A stretch of 64,000 nt of DNA from Anaerolineae bacterium (lineage in GTDB: Bacteria > Chloroflexota > Anaerolineae > Aggregatilineales > Phototrophicaceae), in NCBI GenBank assembly GCA_022843745.1, contig JALHNB010000025.1:1-64000 (forward strand), read 5' to 3'. The notes beneath the pieces were generated by a model, which saw only the letters and a program-made list of their open reading frames with translations, was not told where the DNA came from and did no database searches. Of the stretch, positions 62,299-64,000 are shown piece by piece. The first letter of the stretch is position 1. The number at the start of each line of letters is the position of its first letter. The position numbers were made by a program, and so were the translations under genes.

Positions 62299-63918
62299 AT
62301 GCGGGCAGATTTCGTACTTGATTATGATGTGCTGACGGTTCAACAACCACACAAGCTCTATCTTGTTGCGCGTCTTACGGCTGGCCCTGCTCCCGACGAT
62401 CATCAACGCCGTCCGTTGAATCTTGGCGTAGTTATCGACCGGAGTGGCTCGATGGCCGGGGATAAACTGGACTATACGCGCCAGGCCGCCCAATTTCTCG
62501 TCCAAAATCTCAGCACCCGCGATATTCTCTCCATCGTCCTCTACAACGACCACATTGAAACCCTCATTCAGCCCGAACCCGTCCAGCATAAAGACATGAT
62601 CTCGCAGAAGATCGCCAATATTAAATCCAGCGGTACGACTAACCTCAGCGGCGGTTGGCTGGAAGGCGCTAATCACGTCACTGTCAACCAGAGCAGCGAT
62701 TATCTGAACCGCGTCATTCTGATGACGGATGGACTGGCGAACCGAGGCATTATTGATGCAGATAAGCTGGTCGCGCTGGGTAAGCAAAAATTTGAAGGCG
62801 GTATCAGCACGACGACAATGGGACTTGGCTCGGATTTTAATGAGGATTTGCTGATTTCGATTGCCAATGCCAGCGGTGGCGCATTTTATTTTATCGAAAG
62901 TCCGGAAGTCGCCCCGCTGATTTTTCAGGAAGAGCTGCGCGGTTTGCTGAGTGTCATTGGTCAGAATCTTGTCATCACTCTGGAATTAACAGGGCATGTA
63001 TCGAATGTTGCTCAGTTGAACGCTTATCCGGCGACGATTGATGGCAAACGTGCAGCGTTCCGGCTGGGCGATGTATTTGGCGAAGAAGTGAAGACGCTGG
63101 CTCTCGAACTGACTGTGCCTGCTTTACAACATGTGGGTGAGAAACAGATTGCCACGCTGCGCTTTGATTATGATGAACTGACGGAAAATGGCGCTGAACA
63201 TCGTGTCCTGGAAATGCCTGTCATCGTAAATATTGCGCCGGAAGGCCAGCAGCCTGTCCTCGCTAACCCGGATGTGAGTCAATCTGTTCTGCTCCTGAAA
63301 TCAGCTCAAGCGCGGCGGGATGCGGTTCAAGAGGCCGACCAGGGGAATTATGAGGGTGCATCCCAGTTGCTGCGTCAGGCTGCCGTCGCGATTGAAAAAG
63401 CCGGACTCGATGACGCAGAACTGGAAGAGGAACGATCTGCGCTTCTCAAACAGGCCGAGGAAATGGAGCGCGGCACCGAAACCTATAACGAATTTAGCCG
63501 CAAGATGATGTCCACGCAGGCCATTTATACAATGACGGACAGACATGGCAGCACACAAGCGATGCGTGTCCGTGAACTTGAGCGTTTATTAAAAGAACAA
63601 CAGCCTGTTGCAGTACCCGTTGAGAAGAAAAAATCGGGGGTTATGCCAAAAACCGTGACTTGGAATGATAAAACATTCCCATTGGAAGGCGAATTGATTC
63701 GCATTGGCCGCGCACCGCAAAACGAGATCGTGATTAAAGTGAATGGTGTGTCGCGTTTTCACTGTCAGATCAAACGCGAGGCAAACAGCCTCTTAATTGA
63801 AGACCTGAGCAGCACGAATGGCACACTGGTGGATGGTCAACTGCTTCAGAAGCCTTACGCGCTGAACGCAGGTGATGAAGTTTACATCTGTAATGAAAAA
63901 CTGATATTCCACGCTTAA
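62299..63918 (+). CDS. VWA domain protein with C-terminal FHA domain
   Basis: 539 residues. VWA domain about 1-220 with the complete MIDAS: DRSGSM (Asp47, Ser49, Ser51), the Thr in SSGTTNLSGG and Asp in MTDGLAN. A middle helical part (about 320-410) is coiled-coil-like. The FHA domain (about 455-535) has IRIGRAPQNEIVI, SRFHCQI and LSSTNGTLV, so it should bind phosphothreonine peptides. A metal-dependent binding scaffold linked to Ser/Thr kinase signalling is plausible. CGGGAAG precedes the ATG. Confidence 0.92.
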   Translation: MRADFVLDYDVLTVQQPHKLYLVARLTAGPAPDDHQRRPLNLGVVIDRSGSMAGDKLDYTRQAAQFLVQNLSTRDILSIVLYNDHIETLIQPEPVQHKDMISQKIANIKSSGTTNLSGGWLEGANHVTVNQSSDYLNRVILMTDGLANRGIIDADKLVALGKQKFEGGISTTTMGLGSDFNEDLLISIANASGGAFYFIESPEVAPLIFQEELRGLLSVIGQNLVITLELTGHVSNVAQLNAYPATIDGKRAAFRLGDVFGEEVKTLALELTVPALQHVGEKQIATLRFDYDELTENGAEHRVLEMPVIVNIAPEGQQPVLANPDVSQSVLLLKSAQARRDAVQEADQGNYEGASQLLRQAAVAIEKAGLDDAELEEERSALLKQAEEMERGTETYNEFSRKMMSTQAIYTMTDRHGSTQAMRVRELERLLKEQQPVAVPVEKKKSGVMPKTVTWNDKTFPLEGELIRIGRAPQNEIVIKVNGVSRFHCQIKREANSLLIEDLSSTNGTLVDGQLLQKPYALNAGDEVYICNEKLIFHA

Positions 63919-63957
63919 TGGTTGAATGGTTATCTCCTGATTGCGAGAGGGAAATTT

Positions 63958-64000
63958 ATGCACGATTATGAGACGTACCCGGTGGTTGTGGCTGGTGTAC
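63958..64000 (+). CDS. start of a further gene, cut by window edge
   Basis: An ATG at 63958 with GAGAGGG upstream opens a frame beginning MHDYETYPVVVAGV. Only 14 codons are available, so no function can be given. It follows the VWA-FHA gene by 39 bases and may belong to its operon. Confidence 0.4.
   Translation, partial: MHDYETYPVVVAGV

Overview
The window looks like chromosomal DNA from a free-living bacterium of the Chloroflexota, most likely an Anaerolineae-type lineage. The grounds are indirect: proline/threonine-rich tails of the TPTPTP type behind an SH3-like domain, many dispersed palindromic repeats, bactofilin and HEAT-repeat genes, a TIR-WD40 protein, and AGGAG-type ribosome binding sites with frequent TTG and GTG starts. 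No rRNA or tRNA gene, phage, integron or transposase was found, so the assignment is an inference. Base composition is near 50 percent GC, with a few AT-richer patches (about 22.9-23.5 kb, 29.7-30.0 kb, 40.0-40.4 kb, 57.5-57.8 kb).

Layout. 1-9 kb: a phosphohexomutase cut by the left edge, a glycerol-1-phosphate dehydrogenase-like protein without the family's metal ligands, kbl, a small STAS-like protein, a membrane-anchored glycosidase-like protein, a PhyH dioxygenase, an unknown membrane protein and icd. 9-15 kb: a response regulator/GAF histidine kinase pair, two GT-C-type membrane proteins, and a second receiver protein. 15-23 kb: an SH3-like surface protein, a 740-residue protein with NPQPxPP repeats, two paralogous MFS transporters on either side of fhs, and a broken DinB gene. 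23-30 kb: bactofilin, HEAT-repeat protein, an unknown protein, a low-molecular-weight phosphatase, a TIR-transmembrane-18xWD40 protein and a small AT-rich gene. 30-35.6 kb: crotonase, SDR, KynB-like cyclase, two small membrane proteins and a secreted propeller/PPC protein, separated by large palindromic repeats.

35.6-52.1 kb is mainly an envelope polysaccharide region: two Wzz-like proteins, a CpsD-type kinase, three glycosyltransferases, and the dTDP-rhamnose genes rfbA, rfbB and rfbD (rfbC is not in the window). rnhB, a TMEM175 channel, an M1 peptidase, a GNAT, a PLP gamma-lyase-family enzyme and a tandem pair of esterases are interspersed. 52.2-55.7 kb holds folK-folB facing folE, then a SAM-I riboswitch with its terminator in front of metK. 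55.7-64 kb holds a Uma2 nuclease, a DnaB-type ATPase lacking the N-terminal domain, the primary sigma factor, ilvE, a UspA protein, a DoxX protein, an ABC ATPase, a VWA-FHA protein and the start of one more gene.

The least explained features are the NPQPxPP protein, the glycosyltransferase with an extra N-terminal CGCG domain, the metal-ligand-free G1PDH relative, and the families of dispersed palindromes. One of these palindromes appears to supply the ribosome binding site of a gene and another encodes the C-terminus of a transporter.
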